A stretch of DNA of 64,000 bases from Budorcas taxicolor (Eukaryota; Chordata; Mammalia; Artiodactyla; Bovidae), in NCBI RefSeq assembly GCF_023091745.1, contig NC_068911.1, positions 162,488,004-162,552,003 of the forward strand, read 5' to 3'. Positions 36,531 through 49,254 of the stretch are shown here, piece by piece. The notes under the pieces are model-generated. The model made no database searches. It was not told where the DNA came from and saw only the letters and a program-made list of their open reading frames with translations. Position 1 is the first letter of the stretch; each line of letters starts with the position of its first letter. Position numbers and translations under genes: made by a program.

Positions 36531-37178
36531 GTAAGTGTAATAACAACTTAGTTCAAAACAGAGTTCTTAATTTCTTTGAACTTTTTATCTTTCTATAAGA
36601 AACTAATACACAGGGAAAAAAGCTGATACTCAAAGAAAATAAGTTTAGCTGATAAAATAGGTCAAAGTTACTAGAGAGAGAGAAAAAACTGCAATTTTTG
36701 TAAGTCAAATCTGACACTATTTTTAAGTCTCCAGTCATATTCCAAGTACAGTTCTTCAGTTAACTTCTATTTATTGGGGAGGGAACAGAAGGACTAATCA
36801 TATGACATTACAAGAGTTGTGCCAAAAGGAATATAAATCAATCAAAACTCCATCTATTCCTGGATTTTAAGAGATTTCCATCCACTGTAACAGCAAAGTG
36901 GGTTTTCTTTTGAGTCACATACTGACCCAATTCAGTAGAAAAGGGCTATTTCTATCACACATTATCACACCACCAATTAATATACTAAATAAACTTTGGT
37001 CAGAAGGTTCAAATTACTAATAGAATCACTCTCAATTTTATAAGGAAAAAAGAGAAAATACTATGCAAACATTAAAAAACAAAGAGCAAAGTTCAATTTA
37101 CATGAACTGATAGAAAGGTCGCTCCCAGATATGCTACAGGAAAAACAGTATAATTTCCATCTATGTGTACATATAAAT

Positions 37179-40146
37179 AAATAAGCCGGGTGACAATATA
37201 CACCCTTGACGTACTCCTTTTCCTATTTGGAACCAGTCTGTTGTTCCATGGCCAGGTCTAACTGTTGATTCCTGACCTGCATACAGGTTTCTCAAGACCC
37301 AGGTTAGGTGGTCTGGTATTCCCATCTCTTTCAGAATTTTCCACAGTTTATTGTGATTCACAGTCAAAGGCTTTGGCATAGTCAATAAAGCAGAAGTAGA
37401 TGTTTTTCTGGAACTCTCTTGCTTTGTCCATGATCCAACAGATGTTGGCAATTTGATCTCTGGTTCCTCTGCCTTTTCTAAAACCAGCTTGAACATCAGG
37501 GAGTTCACGGTTCACGTATTGCTGAAGCCTGGCTTGGAGAATTTTGAGCATTACTTTACTAGCATGTGAGATGAGTGCAACTGTGCGGGAGTTTGAGCAT
37601 TCTTGGGCATTGCCTTTCTTTGGGATTGGAATGAACTGACCTCTTCCAGTCCTGTGGCCACTGCTGAGTTTTCCAAATGTGCTGGAATATTGAGTGCACC
37701 ACTTTCACAGCATGATCTTCCACGATTTGAAATAGCTCAACTGGAATTCCATCACCTCCACTAGCTTTGTTCATAGTGATGCTTTCTAAGGCCCATTTGA
37801 CTTCACATTCCAAGATGTTCTGGCTCTAGATTAGTGATCACATCATCATGATTATCTGGGTCGTGAAGATCTTTTTTGTACAGTTCTTCCGTGTATTCTT
37901 GCCACCTCTTCTTAGTATCTTCTGCTTCTGTTAGGTCCAGACCATTTCTGTCCTTTACCGAGCCCATCTTTGCATGAAATATTCCCTTGGTATCTCTAAT
38001 TTTCTTGAAGAGATCTCTAGTCTTTCCCATTCTGTTGTTTTCCTCTATTTCTTTGCGTTGATCACTGAGGAAGGCTTTCTTATGTCTTCTTGCTATTCTT
38101 TGGAACTCTGCATTCAGATGCTTATATCCTTCCTTTTCTCCTTTGCTTTTTGCTTCTCTTCACAGCTATTTGTAAAGCCTGCCCAGACAGCCATTTTGCT
38201 TTTTTGCATTTCTTTTCCATGGGGATGGTCTTGATCCCTGTCTCCTGTACAGTGTCACGAACCTCATTCCATAGTTCTTCAGGCACTATATCTATCAGAT
38301 CTAGGCCCTTAAATCTATTTCTCACTTCCACTGTATAATCATAAGGGATTTGATTTAGGTCATACCTGAATGGTCTAGTGGTTTTCCCTTTCTTCAATTT
38401 GAGTCTGAATTTGGTAATAAGGAGTTCATGATCTGAGCCACAGTCAGCTCCTGGTCTTGTTGTTGTTGACTGTATAGAGCTTCTCCATCTTTGGCTGCAA
38501 AGAATATAATCAATCTGATTTCGGTGTTGACCATCTGGTGATGTCCATGTGTAGAATCTTCTCTTGTGTTGTTGGAAGAGGGTGATTGCTATGACCAGTG
38601 CATTTTCTTGGCAAATCTCTATTAGTCTTTGCCCTGCTTCATTCCACATTCCAAGGCCAAATCTGCCTGTTACTCCAGGTGTTTCTTGATTTCCTACTTT
38701 AGCATTCCAGTCCCCTAGAATGAAAAGGACATCTTTTTTTGGTGTTAGTTCTAAAAGGGCTTGTAGGTCTTCATAAAACCGTTCAACTTCAGCTTCTTCA
38801 GCATTACTGGTTGGGGCATAGACTTGCATTACTGTGATATTGTATGGTTTGCCTTGGAGACCAACAGAGATCATTCTGTCGTTTTTGAGATTGCATCCAA
38901 GTACTGCATTTCGGACTCTTTTGTTGATCATGATGGCTACTCCATTTCTTCTGAGGGATTCCTGCCCGCAGTAGTAGATATGATGGTCATCTGAGTTAAA
39001 TTCACCCATTCCAGTCCATTTTAGTTCGCTGATTCCTAGAATGTTGACATTCACCCTTGCCATCTCGTTTGACCACTTCCAATTTGCCTTGATTCATGGA
39101 CCTGACATTCCAGGTTCCTATGCAACATTGCTCTTTACAGCATCGGATCTTGCTTCTATCACCAGTCACATCCACAACTGGGTGTTGTTTTTGCTTTCGC
39201 TCCATCCCTTCATTCTTTCTGGAGTTATTTCTCCACTGATATCCAGTAGCATATTGGGCACCTAATAACCTGGGGAGTTCCTCTTTTGGTATCCTATCAT
39301 TTTGCCTTTTCATACTGTTCATGGGGTTCTCAAGGCAAGAATACTGAAGTGGCTTGCCATTCCCTTCTCCAGTGGACCACATTCTGGCAGAGGGTGAAGA
39401 GGAACTAAAAAGCCTCTTGATGAAAGTGAAAGAGGAAAGCGAAAAAGTTGGCTTAAAGCTCAACATTCAGAAAACGAAGATCATGGCATCTGGTCCCATC
39501 ACTTCATGGGAAATAGATGGGGAAACAGTGGAAACAGTGTCAGACTTTATTTGGGGGGGGGCTCCAAAATCACTGCAGATGGTGACTGCAGCCATGAAAT
39601 TAAAAGACGCTTACTCCTTGGAAGAAAAGTTATGACTAACCAAGACAGCATATTCAAAAGCAGAGACATTACTTTGCCAACGAAGGTCCATCTAGTCAAG
39701 GCTATGGTTTTCCTGTGGTCATGTATGGATGTGAAAGTTGGACTGTGAAGAAGGCTGAGCACCGAAGAATTGATGCTTTTGAACTGTGGTGTTGGAGAAG
39801 ACTCTTGAGAGTCCCTTGGACTGCACGGAGATCCAACCAGTCCATTCTGAAGGAGATCAGTCCTGGGATTTCTTTGGAAGGAATGATGCTAAAGCTGAAA
39901 TGCCAGTATTTTGGCCACTTCATGGGAAGAGTTGACTCATTGGAAAAGACTCTGATGCTGGGAGGGATTGGGGGCAGGAGGAGAAGGGGACGACAGAGGA
40001 TGAGATGGCTGGATGGCATCACGGACTCGATGAACGTGAGTCTGAGTGAACTCCGGGAGATGGTGATGGACAGGGAGGCCTGGCATGCTGCAATTCATGG
40101 GGTCGCAAAGAGTCGGACACGACTGAGCGACTGAACTGAACTGCAG
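37179..40146. mobile_element. Near full-length BovB LINE with internal 5' inversion
   Basis: Reads reverse from about 39385 down to 37179 (5' end, endonuclease and first half of the reverse transcriptase) and then forward from about 39385 to 40146 (RT C-terminus and tail). The left flank meets the middle of the RT, and the 5' end meets the forward part in the centre, as twin priming predicts. An 8-bp duplication atataaat (37171-37178, 40147-40154) bounds it. Roughly 120 bp of BovB, including the part that should encode the YADD active site, is missing at the switch point. RT motifs DYAKAFD and GVRQGCILSP are visible in the inverted part. Total near 3 kb compared with about 3.2 kb for BovB. 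Confidence 0.9.
38122..39063 (-). pseudogene. BovB endonuclease ORF remnant
   Basis: A 313-codon open stretch of the apurinic-type (APE-like) endonuclease domain of BovB, an RTE-clade LINE. Conserved positions visible: GISELKW (Glu), ILGDWNAKVG (Asp/Asn), NQIDYILCS and a terminal SDHELLI (Asp/His). The upstream start IGTWNVRSMNQGKLEVVKR lies in another frame, about 2 nt having been lost near 39060. Downstream RT segments (38030-37161) are also split across frames. The element is inactive because of these breaks and the 5' inversion. It is retrotransposon coding, not a host gene. Confidence 0.9.
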
Positions 40147-40749
40147 ATATAAATTTAGAAGGTTTGCATATGTATATTTACGTATTATTTACACATTAAA
40201 AATTGGTAGAAATAAATTCATAAAACAGACATTGTTAATTTAACCCCTCCCCTCCAGCCTCATCACCAGTTTCACTTTCCATGGTTTCAGTTACCTACCT
40301 GATCAGCCATGGTAGAAAAATATTGAATTAAAAATTAGTATTCAATTATAATTTTCAAAGTAAAGGTTTCAATTTCAAATAGCTGGTGAAACCACATGCC
40401 ATCCGTGTCTGTCCCACTCAGAATGTGAATCATCCCTCTATCTGCTGCGTCCACTATATATATGCTCCCCACCCATTAGTATAAGAAAAGCACAGTAGAT
40501 GTACAGAACTCAGCACTACCTACGGCTTCAGGAATCTACTAAAGATCCCGAAATGTATCCCCCTGAAGATGGTACTGACTGACTCTGAGAAAGAGGACTG
40601 GGTCTGAGATGAAAGGAGTAATTTTTGTTACCTATTTTTTGAAAGCAATAAGGTAGGTCATCTGATTACAAACGTTGGGCTCTTGTGTCAAACTGCCTCT
40701 GACTGAGTTCAGATCTTAACTCTAGTATCAACAAAATGTATGACCTTGT

Positions 40750-40985
40750 ATGGCTTCCCTGGTGGCTCAGATAGTAAAGAATCTGCTGCAATGCAGGAGA
40801 CTGCCTGCAATGCAGAAGACCTAGGTTTGATCCCTGAGTCCAGAAGATCCCTTAGAGAAGAAAATGGCAACCCATTCCAGTATTTTTGCTGGGACAATCC
40901 CATGGACAGAGGAGCCTGGCAGGCTGCATGCAGTCCATGGGGTCACAAGAGTAGGACACAAATTAGCAACTAAACCACCACCACC
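40750..40985 (+). mobile_element. Bov-tA SINE with internal duplication
   Basis: ggcttccctggtggctcaga ... gacacaaattagcaactaaa. The tgcaatgcag(g/a)aga segment of the tRNA-derived part occurs twice (40788-40820). Confidence 0.93.
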
Positions 40986-42184
40986 AAGAACTAAATAAAA
41001 GACCCATCCTATTTCAGAATTCATCCAGGAAGTTTTACCACTTCAGATGCCATCTCCATGCCATCTTGCCTGGACCCCCAACAGTGTGGACACAAGAGAA
41101 CAGCATGATACTGTTTCTTGCACTTTGAAAAGCAAAGAAAACTGTTACTAAAGAGGTTTAGGAGATCTTACCTGCCTACTTTTGGCTATTAAATGCCTAC
41201 TGTATGTCATGGGGCGTTAACTGATTCAAATGAATATAGAAGTCATACTGGTTAATTTAACCTATAGTTAGTAAAGTAACCTTAATAATGCTCCCAAAAC
41301 CTTCAGAGTTTGTCAATCAGCACCAGGCGATTCACGGATAATTCTTGAAATTTAAGAGAGGAAAAGTGGCAAGTAAGAAGACATTTCTCAAAGTGCTATC
41401 TACTTTTAAAGCATAAACTACTCTTTAAGTAAGGAGGCCAGGCTCTGTAAAACTTTGGAGTTTGAATTGCCCAAAAGTAAATATAAGAGTAACATATAAT
41501 ACACACAAATCTTTCCCTCTGCCAGCTATCAACAAATTCAGAGACAGAAGGGACCCTTGGGGGTGATCAAGTTCAACGCTTTACATTACAGACAATTCCA
41601 GATGAAGAAAGTTCGAAGTCATCTGATGAGGAAATAGTCCTCTGAACCCTGATATGCAGGCAACCTATCCCCTCTATAGAGTTCACTATGACCTGAAATT
41701 CTCAAAACTTAACTCTTCGGCTCCAGACATGAGCCCAAAAATCAGCATGCAATAATTTCCTTCTTGCTATGTGAGTATTCTGTGCTGTCTTCACCAATTA
41801 GCATACCTACCACATTTTATTAATTAAATTTTAAAACACAAAGTTAGAGTTACACTAATTTAAAAAAACCACATTGCTGAAAATTGTTTTGACAAACTGA
41901 AATGAAAACGAACTCAAAGATTCCATCTTAATAGGCATCTCATATGGAGAAGCTAGAAAGTTCAAAGTTTAAGTCCAGTCTACTAATAACTCTTTCAAGT
42001 ACTGAAATACATGAGTCTTCTAACCAGGGATTATATGCCTTCACTTCAATGGAAATAATCACCAACATTTTCTACATGAAACCTTTGACATTAATTCCTA
42101 AAGCACTGAAATCAAAGAGATGGCATATATGACTTTGATTTTAATAGAAAAAGCATAAAAACACTGATATGTTCAAGATTGAAA

Positions 42185-42532
42185 GCAAACTCATGGAACA
42201 GATAGATGGTTACCAGAAGCAGGCTATAGGGTGTGGGCCAAATGGGTAAAGGAAGGCAAAAGGCACAAACTTCCAGCTGTCAAGGAAGTTTTATTATTAT
42301 AGGAATTTAATATACAGCATGATGATTAAGTTAATATTACTGTACTGTATGTTTGAAAGTTGCTAAGAAAGTAGATTTTGGAAAAAATTCTGTATATATG
42401 GTGATTGATGTTAACTATACTTTGTAATCATTCTACAATATATACAAATATCAAATCATTATGCTGTGTATCGGAAACTAATATGATGATGGATGCCAAT
42501 TATACCTCAATTAAAAAAAAAAAAAAAAACTT
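42185..42532 (+). repeat. L1 3' end with poly(A)
   Basis: tggttaccagaagcaggcta, ttgatgttaactatactttg, caatatatacaaatatcaaa, aattatacctcaatt then a long A run: older mammalian L1 tail. Confidence 0.75.
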
Positions 42533-43384
42533 GCCCTGCAAACAAACTCATAACTTTGTTCACATCTCTAAGCATCAACAATTTTACCCACAGTATTGAT
42601 TAAATGGCATATGAATTTTATGTAAAAATGTATTTACCTCTCAGGCAAACAATTTCTTCAGGAAAAAAAGAACTGTATTATTAATCTACATTTTAAAATT
42701 CATTCTCAAAGTTTCATAACAAGGACATTATTTCAATAAAACTTCAACTGTAAACATTCTGGAAATTAAGTTTCCTTTAATTTCACAATTCAAAATCATA
42801 GAAGATAGGTTAAGGCTAGGGGAAAAAATTAACTCAAGTTATATAGTTAACTTGGTATATAGAATATATGGTACTTCTTCCTAGTCAAATGGCCAAAAGA
42901 GGAAGGAAAATAAAAGTTAGCATTTGTGCAAAATTTTTATCACATGAAGGAAGCTGGACAGACTGGGGAATATATCTCCAATTTAGTGACCAAGAGCAGT
43001 CATGTACAGCCCCAAACCAAGCTAGTATGTTTACCTACATAACCACTATCACCTATTTGACAGGCCACTCTTAAACACTGAAGAAAAGTTCTATTATTTT
43101 CACAGTAAAGATAACACTTTTCTAAAAATCTAATATCCCACAGAGTATTTGTAGAAAGTTTTCAGCTTTCAGAACTGACACTTAAAGGGAATTTTATTTA
43201 TCCAACATGTTTCCCCTCCCCACTCCCCAATTTCTTATGCTTTCATTTAGATATGGTCCTCCAAAGAGACTTCGTTTGGCTTCAGATTATAAAACTAGGG
43301 TTTAACAGCAACAGTAATTAATACAATTTCCACAGCACTTTATTCATTTGTTTATCCTAATAAACAAAATTTAAATGTGCCGAT

Positions 43385-43470
43385 GAGTCTTATTAACCGT
43401 GCTGCTTATTATTCCTACTTTATAAATAAGGAAACTGCAGCATTACAAAATTAAGTTGCCTGCATTCAAC
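43385..43470 (-). repeat. MIR-like relic
   Basis: ttattattcctactttataa and ataaggaaactgcagcatta followed by ttaagttgcc match MIR complement. Confidence 0.5.
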
Positions 43471-43757
43471 AAGTATTAGCATCTGGAGATGCAGGCTGCA
43501 AGGAACAACATCCAGAATTGTGGAGGTAAACAACTGCAAACACCAGATCAAAAAGGATATGACTCACTACTATCTTAGGAGAAAGGACAGTAAGTTAAAC
43601 GTACCAAGAGCAGTATTAAACAACTCTACAGTAAAATGGAATAGAAGCCACCCTAGCTTTTAATAGAAATCACTATGGCTTAAGTAGGAAAAACAGCATC
43701 AAACACAACTATCTTTAAAATGGGAATGAATATCCTTTAAGCTTCCTTAAAAGCAAG

Positions 43758-43825
43758 GGATTGAGAGGTGCTGAGATACAGAAGTAAATAAAACAATCCG
43801 TGCTCACAAAGAGCTTATTACTGCT
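43758..43825 (+). repeat. L2-like relic
   Basis: ggtgctgagatacagaagta and aataaaacaatccgtgctca followed by aagagctta follow the L2 3' end. Confidence 0.45.
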
Positions 43826-43869
43826 CTATATCCCCCTTACTCAACTATCCTACAGAAAGGCCGAGGCTC

Positions 43870-44045
43870 AAATCTTACCTCTGTGACTTAATAACAATAA
43901 GACACACAATACCTGACCTTCATCTCTGTTTCCTTCTCCGTTAAACTATAGAGATAATACTATTAGCTTAGGGTTTAGGAAAAGAACAATTATAAGGCTC
44001 TTGGAACAGCGCCTGACACATACAGCAGCCATTTAATGGTTGCCT
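43870..44045 (+). repeat. MIR SINE relic
   Basis: aatcttacctctgtgactta, tctctgtttccttctccgtt and ggaacagcgcctgacacata, in MIR order. Confidence 0.6.
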
Positions 44046-44679
44046 AAAAGTACAATAAATGACTGGTGAATCTGGGGGAAAAGGACGGGATTCACGAAGT
44101 CCAACATCTTGAATAAGAAAAGAATTAAAAAGAAAAAAAGAAAAGAATTAGGAAAAAAAGAAAAGAAGTAGAGAAGGAAAAATAACCCCTGAAATTCTAT
44201 AAAACCATTTAGAACTGTTTATATTTCACTCTGATTCAGGAAGGAGGTAATAAAAAAAATAATAATACATATAGCATAGTACAGTTACAAGTCAAATGTC
44301 AAACTCTTAGTAGTTTTATCTGAGAACAGTGCAATGTGGCTTATGAATCTTTAATGAACTAAACATTTGTTTAGCAAGCTAAACATTGGTTTCCATTAGG
44401 GAAGACAGAAATGTATTTTCTTTCTTCCAGTTAATCAGAAATGTTCTGTAAGAAATAAGAGCCACTGACTACAGGAGTATGTTATCTGCAAATGGGGTCT
44501 GTTAAGCATTTAATTCAATTTAGGGGCATTTGAAACCATTCCGATGTCATGCTGAAATACTGTGCAACACGTAAAAATAGTATTTCCAAATTATATTTTT
44601 TGTAACTCTAGAAAGTAACATTTACTGATAAAAATACAGATTTGAAAGTGAACACTGAAGTACAAATGATTATGGGTAA

Positions 44680-44890
44680 TGTTTATTTTGTGTTTACCAT
44701 GTCTCAAGGAAAGTACCTCTCCAGTTAATTTTCACAACCCTACAAAACTGGTACAGACTGGAAATAAATTTCTTTCAGAGAAACTGTGGCACATAGTACA
44801 CTGTAATCAACGTAAGGCTACAGAGCTAACAGGTAACAAGGCCAACAAACAAGGCTAGCAAACATGGGTTTGATCTAAACTCCAGGCTCC
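44680..44890 (-). repeat. MIR SINE relic
   Basis: ttttcacaaccctacaaaac, agagaaactgtggcacatag and catgggtttgatctaaactc match MIR complement. Confidence 0.6.
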
Positions 44891-45285
44891 TTATGACTAT
44901 ACTGTGTGCCTGAATAAAAGCAGAAAAATATTTTACATTTATACCTTTTCTAAAAAATCAAAATATTAAGAGAACATGACATTCCAAGCTAGGGAACACC
45001 TACAGACTCCTAATCCTTACATTTCTATGAGATAACCAGTTTAATGGAACAAACCTTAAATGAATAATTATCATGAAACATGCTAAATGGTATGAGAAGC
45101 AGTATCAAGATAATATTGGAAACAAAAAGGGTAACTTAAATTTGCCCTCAGCAGGCTGTAAAGGTCCAATTTAAAAGGTTAGAGCTTAACAATGAAATAT
45201 GAGAGAGAGAAATTAAGGAAACAATTCCATTTGCCATCATATCAAAAAGAATCAAGTACAAAGAATAAACTCTACCTAAGGAGAC

Positions 45286-45514
45286 TTCCCCAGGTGGTGC
45301 TAGTGGTCAAGAACCTGCCTGCCAATGCAGGTTAGACCTAAGACTCGCCAGTTCGATTCCTGGGTTGGGAAGATTCCCTGGAGAAGGGAATGGCAATCCA
45401 CTCCAGTATTCTTGCCTGGAGAATCCCATGGACAAAGGAGCCTGGTGGGCTACAGTTCATGGGGTTGCATAAAGCTGGACACAGCTGAAGCAACTTAGCA
45501 CAGCATGGCACTAC
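45286..45514 (+). mobile_element. Bov-tA SINE nested in L1
   Basis: Forward copy with target-site duplication aaggagac (45278-45285, 45515-45522). The tRNA-like part carries an odd extension (gttagacctaagactcgcca) before the B-box-like site. Confidence 0.93.
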
Positions 45515-45529
45515 AAGGAGACAAAAAGA

Positions 45530-45737
45530 GGGCTTCCCCAACGGTTCAGCGGTAAAGAATCCACCTGCCCATGCAGGAGACAGGTTTTGGGGAAGATCCC
45601 CTGGAAAAGAAAAAGGCAACCCAGTCCAGTATTCTTGCCAGGAAAATCCCATGCACAGAGGAGCCTAGTAGACTACAGTCCATGGGGTCGCAAACAGTCA
45701 GACATGACTTAGTAACTAACCAACAACAACAGGCGGT
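45530..45737 (+). mobile_element. Bov-tA SINE nested in L1
   Basis: Second forward copy, 15 bp after the first. aaaaga flanks it (45524-45529, 45738-45743), and the L1 resumes with agacctgtactctgaaaact. Confidence 0.92.
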
Positions 45738-46416
45738 AAAAGACCTGTACTCTGAAAACTCTTTAAGATGCTGATGAAAGAAATAAAGACAACACAAACA
45801 GATGGAAAGATATATTATGTTCTGGGATTGGAAGAAATTGATTTTGTTAAAATGACCATACTACCCAAGGCAATCCACATATTCAATGCAATTCCTATCA
45901 AATTATGAAGGGCACTTTTCACAGAACTAGAACCAAAAAAAATTTGTTTTAAATTTGTATGGAATCACTAAAGATCCCAAAGAGTCAAAGCAATCTTGGG
46001 AAAGAGAGCTGGCAGTGCCAGGCTCCTTGATTTAAGACTACACTACAAAGCTAGTCATCAAAACAGTCTGGTATTGGCACAAAAAGAGACATATATATCA
46101 ATGAGACAGGACAGAAAGGCCAGAAATAAATCCATGCACCTATGGTCAATTAAGCAATGACAGAGGAGGTAAGAATATACAATGGAGAAGAGATAACCGC
46201 TTCAATAAAGGATGCTGCAAACATGATGGCCACATGTGAAGGACTGAAATTAAGAGCATTCTCTTAACACCATATACAAAAATAGACTCAAAATGGATTA
46301 AAGACTGGAACCTGAGGCCAGATACTATAATACTCCTAGAGGAAAATATAGAAATGTAGAACATTCTGTGACATAAATTGTAGCAAAACTCTTTTGGATC
46401 CATTTCCTAGAGTAAT

Positions 46417-46456
46417 TGAGTTGCAAAGAGTCTGACATGATTGAGTGACTGAACAA
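46417..46456 (+). mobile_element. 40-bp micro-retroinsertion of a BovB/Bov-A tail
   Basis: tgagttgcaaagagtctgac continues to gattgagtgactgaacaa, the extreme 3' end of BovB/Bov-A. A perfect 11-bp duplication cctagagtaat at 46406-46416 and 46457-46467 bounds it, inside the L1. Confidence 0.9.
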
Positions 46457-47507
46457 CCTAGAGTAATGGGAACAAAAGCAAAAAGAATTAACAGGACCTG
46501 GTTAAACTTAAAAAGTTTTTGCACAGCAAAGGTAACCATAAACAAAAAGAAAACCTACAGACTAGGAGAAAATATTTGCAAACAGTGAGACTGACAAGGA
46601 ATTAATTCCCAAAATATGCAAATAGCTCATGTGGTTTAATATGAGAAGACCTATACAGACATTTCTCCAAAGACATGCAAGTGGCCAAAAGGCACATGAA
46701 AAGACGTTCAATGCTGTTAACTTAGAGAACTGCAAATCACAACTACACTGAGGTATGACCTCAGACCAGTCAGAATGGCCATCACTGACAAGTCTACAGA
46801 TAATAAATGCCAGAGAGGGAGGGTGTGGAGAAAAAGGAATCCTCCTAACCTGCTGGTGGGAATGCAAAATGGCACAGCTACTATGGAGGTTCTTTAAATT
46901 AAAAACAAGCGTTATCATATGATCTTGCAATCCTAATCCCGGACATCTATCCAGAGAAAATTGTAATTCAAAAAGATACATATTCCAATAGTTATAGTAG
47001 CACTATTTACAATATCTAAGACATAGAAGCAATCTAAATGTCCATGGATAAGGAAGACGTGACCAAAAAAAAAAAAAAAGAGGTAGCACTTATCTGTAAA
47101 ATGGAGTATTACTCAGCCAGGAAAAAAGAATGAAGTGATACTACTCACAGCGCCATGAATGGGTATAGAGATTATGAGATTAAGTAAATCAGACTGAAAA
47201 AGATAAGCATCATCTGATATAACTCATATATGGGATCTAAAAAATGATACAAATGAACCTATTTGCAAAACAAATAAACTCACAAACATAGAAAAAAACT
47301 TAAAAGTTCCTAATGGGAACAGCAGGAGAGTGGCAGGGGAGGACAGATTAGCAATCTGGGATTATCCGATATACATTACAATACATAAAATAGATTAACA
47401 ACAAGGACCTAGTCTATAGAACAAGGAACTATATTCACTATCTTGTAATAACCTACAATGGAAAAGAATCTGAAAAAATATACAAGCATGTACAATGGAA
47501 TCCCTTT

Positions 47508-47955
47508 CAGTTCAGTTCAATTCAGTCACGCAGTGGTATCCAACTCTTTTCGACCCCATGAACCGCAGCATGCCAGGCCTCCCTGTCCATCACCAACTCC
47601 CGGAAATTTACCCAAACTCATGTCCATTGAGTCAGTGATGCCATCCAGCCATCTCATCCTCTGTCGTCCCCTTCTCCTCCTGCCCCTAATCCTTCCCAGC
47701 ATCAAAGTCTTTTCCAATGAGTAAACTCTTTGCATGAGGTGACCAAAGTATTGGAGTTTCAGTTTCAACATCAGTCCTTCCAATGAACACCCAGGACTGA
47801 TCTCCTTTAGAATGGACTGGTTGGATCTCCTTACAGTCCAAGGGACTCTCAACAGTCTTCTCCAATATCACACTTCAAAAGCATCAATTCTTCAGTGCTC
47901 AGCTTTCCTCACAGTCCAACTCTCACATCCATATATGACCACTGGAAAAACCACA
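47508..47955 (-). mobile_element. BovB/ART2A 3' fragment nested in L1
   Basis: Reverse BovB tail (cagttcagttcaattcagtc ... catatatgaccactggaaaa). gaatc(c/a)cttt flanks it (47498-47507, 47956-47965). The L1 3' end resumes after it. Confidence 0.9.
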
Positions 47956-48273
47956 GAATCACTTTACTCTACACCTGAAATTAACACAACACTGCAAATT
48001 AACTACACTTCAATTTTTAAAACGGTTAAAGAAAAAGAAAAAAAAAAGGGTGGAACTGTGAGGAAAGGCACTGAGGAATAAGAGAATAAGATACAATGTA
48101 AGGGATGCTAGGTAAGTTCATCCCTGGGGCTGAAACATGAAGTATAGGAAGAACATGGACCTAGAAATAAGTCTGAACTGTATCATGAAGTGCCTAAAGA
48201 TAAAAACTTGGGATTTAAGACCTACAGATAAGCAGATCAACTATTAAGTCACCAAACAGACTTAAGGATGGAT

Positions 48274-48368
48274 GTTGTTTAGTCACTAAGTCATGTCTGA
48301 CTCTTCTGCAACCCCATGGACTGAAGCCCACCAAGCTGTCTGTCCAACTGAGCCGCCAGGGAAGCCTG
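48274..48368 (-). mobile_element. Internally deleted Bov-tA SINE
   Basis: Both ends of a reverse Bov-tA (gttgtttagtcactaagtca and gagccgccagggaagcc) are joined after loss of about 110 bp of the middle. A perfect 10-bp duplication aaggatggat (48264-48273, 48369-48378) shows it inserted as one unit. Confidence 0.92.
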
Positions 48369-48705
48369 AAGGATGGATAAGGGCCCAATAACAACGGAGG
48401 CTGAAATGAAGAGATGGGAATCAAGAAACATTCAGACAATACAATCTATACAATGAAGAAAAAAGTCTAGAATTATGTTTATCAAACTTCAGCAGACTTT
48501 GCATTAAAATGTCACTCCAGTTTCTGGTGCTAAGGGTTAAGGAAAGTTTTTTAAAACATATAAAGAATTTTGGCAACTGTTTATCTTTTCAATGCCATAT
48601 GACAAAAACTAACAGGCTCACTTAGGAATTACTAAATTTTTCTAAAAGAACATTAACTTTGCTATTTCCTATTAATTCAGGTTTCAGACAATAAATCTGA
48701 TGTTG

Positions 48706-48911
48706 GAACTCCCCTGACGGTCCAGTGGTTGAGACTGTGGTTCCAACGCAGGGGTGCAGGTTCCAAACCTGGTTGGGAAACTAAGATCCAACACGCAACT
48801 AAGTCCACAACTAGAGGGTACGGTGCTGCAACAAAAGATCCCGCATGATGCGACGGAGATCCTGTGTGCCAATATTAGGACCTGACACAGCCAAATAAAT
48901 AAATAAAAAGT
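48706..48911 (+). mobile_element. CHR-type tRNA-derived SINE
   Basis: gaactcccctgacggtccag, ggttgggaaactaagatcca, acggtgctgcaacaaaagat and an (aaat)n tail. Confidence 0.9.
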
Positions 48912-49254
48912 CTTGAGCATATTTATATACATAAAGAAAATGAATGAAAGAAAAGGACTAGGAAGAAGGTACAGTTTACTAACAAGATCATACAGGAGGA
49001 AAAGAAGAATTAAGAGCACATGTCTTAGATCAGAAGAAAAGCACATCAATCTCCAAGACAAGAAATGACAAATGGCAGCAAGGATGTACATGCCTAGCTT
49101 AACAAAACCTGGATTTTAAAGTATGAGACCACTAAGGGAGAATGCAGATTTCAAAGAGTTCCCTAACACAGAACAGGGAAAGGAGCTGACTATGGGAACA
49201 GAGGACTGCCCAGCGGCATGAAGAACCTACCAAGACTGGAAATCACAAACTTAA

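Larger units (their letters stand above)
45195..48050 (+). mobile_element. L1 ORF2/3'UTR, 5'-truncated, with four nested insertions
   Basis: L1 ORF2 from ttaaggaaacaattccattt through accatactacccaaggcaat and aatggccatcactgacaagt to the 3' end (aactacacttcaatttttaa). It is broken by two Bov-tA copies, a 40-bp insertion and a reverse BovB. Frames are destroyed. Confidence 0.9.
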
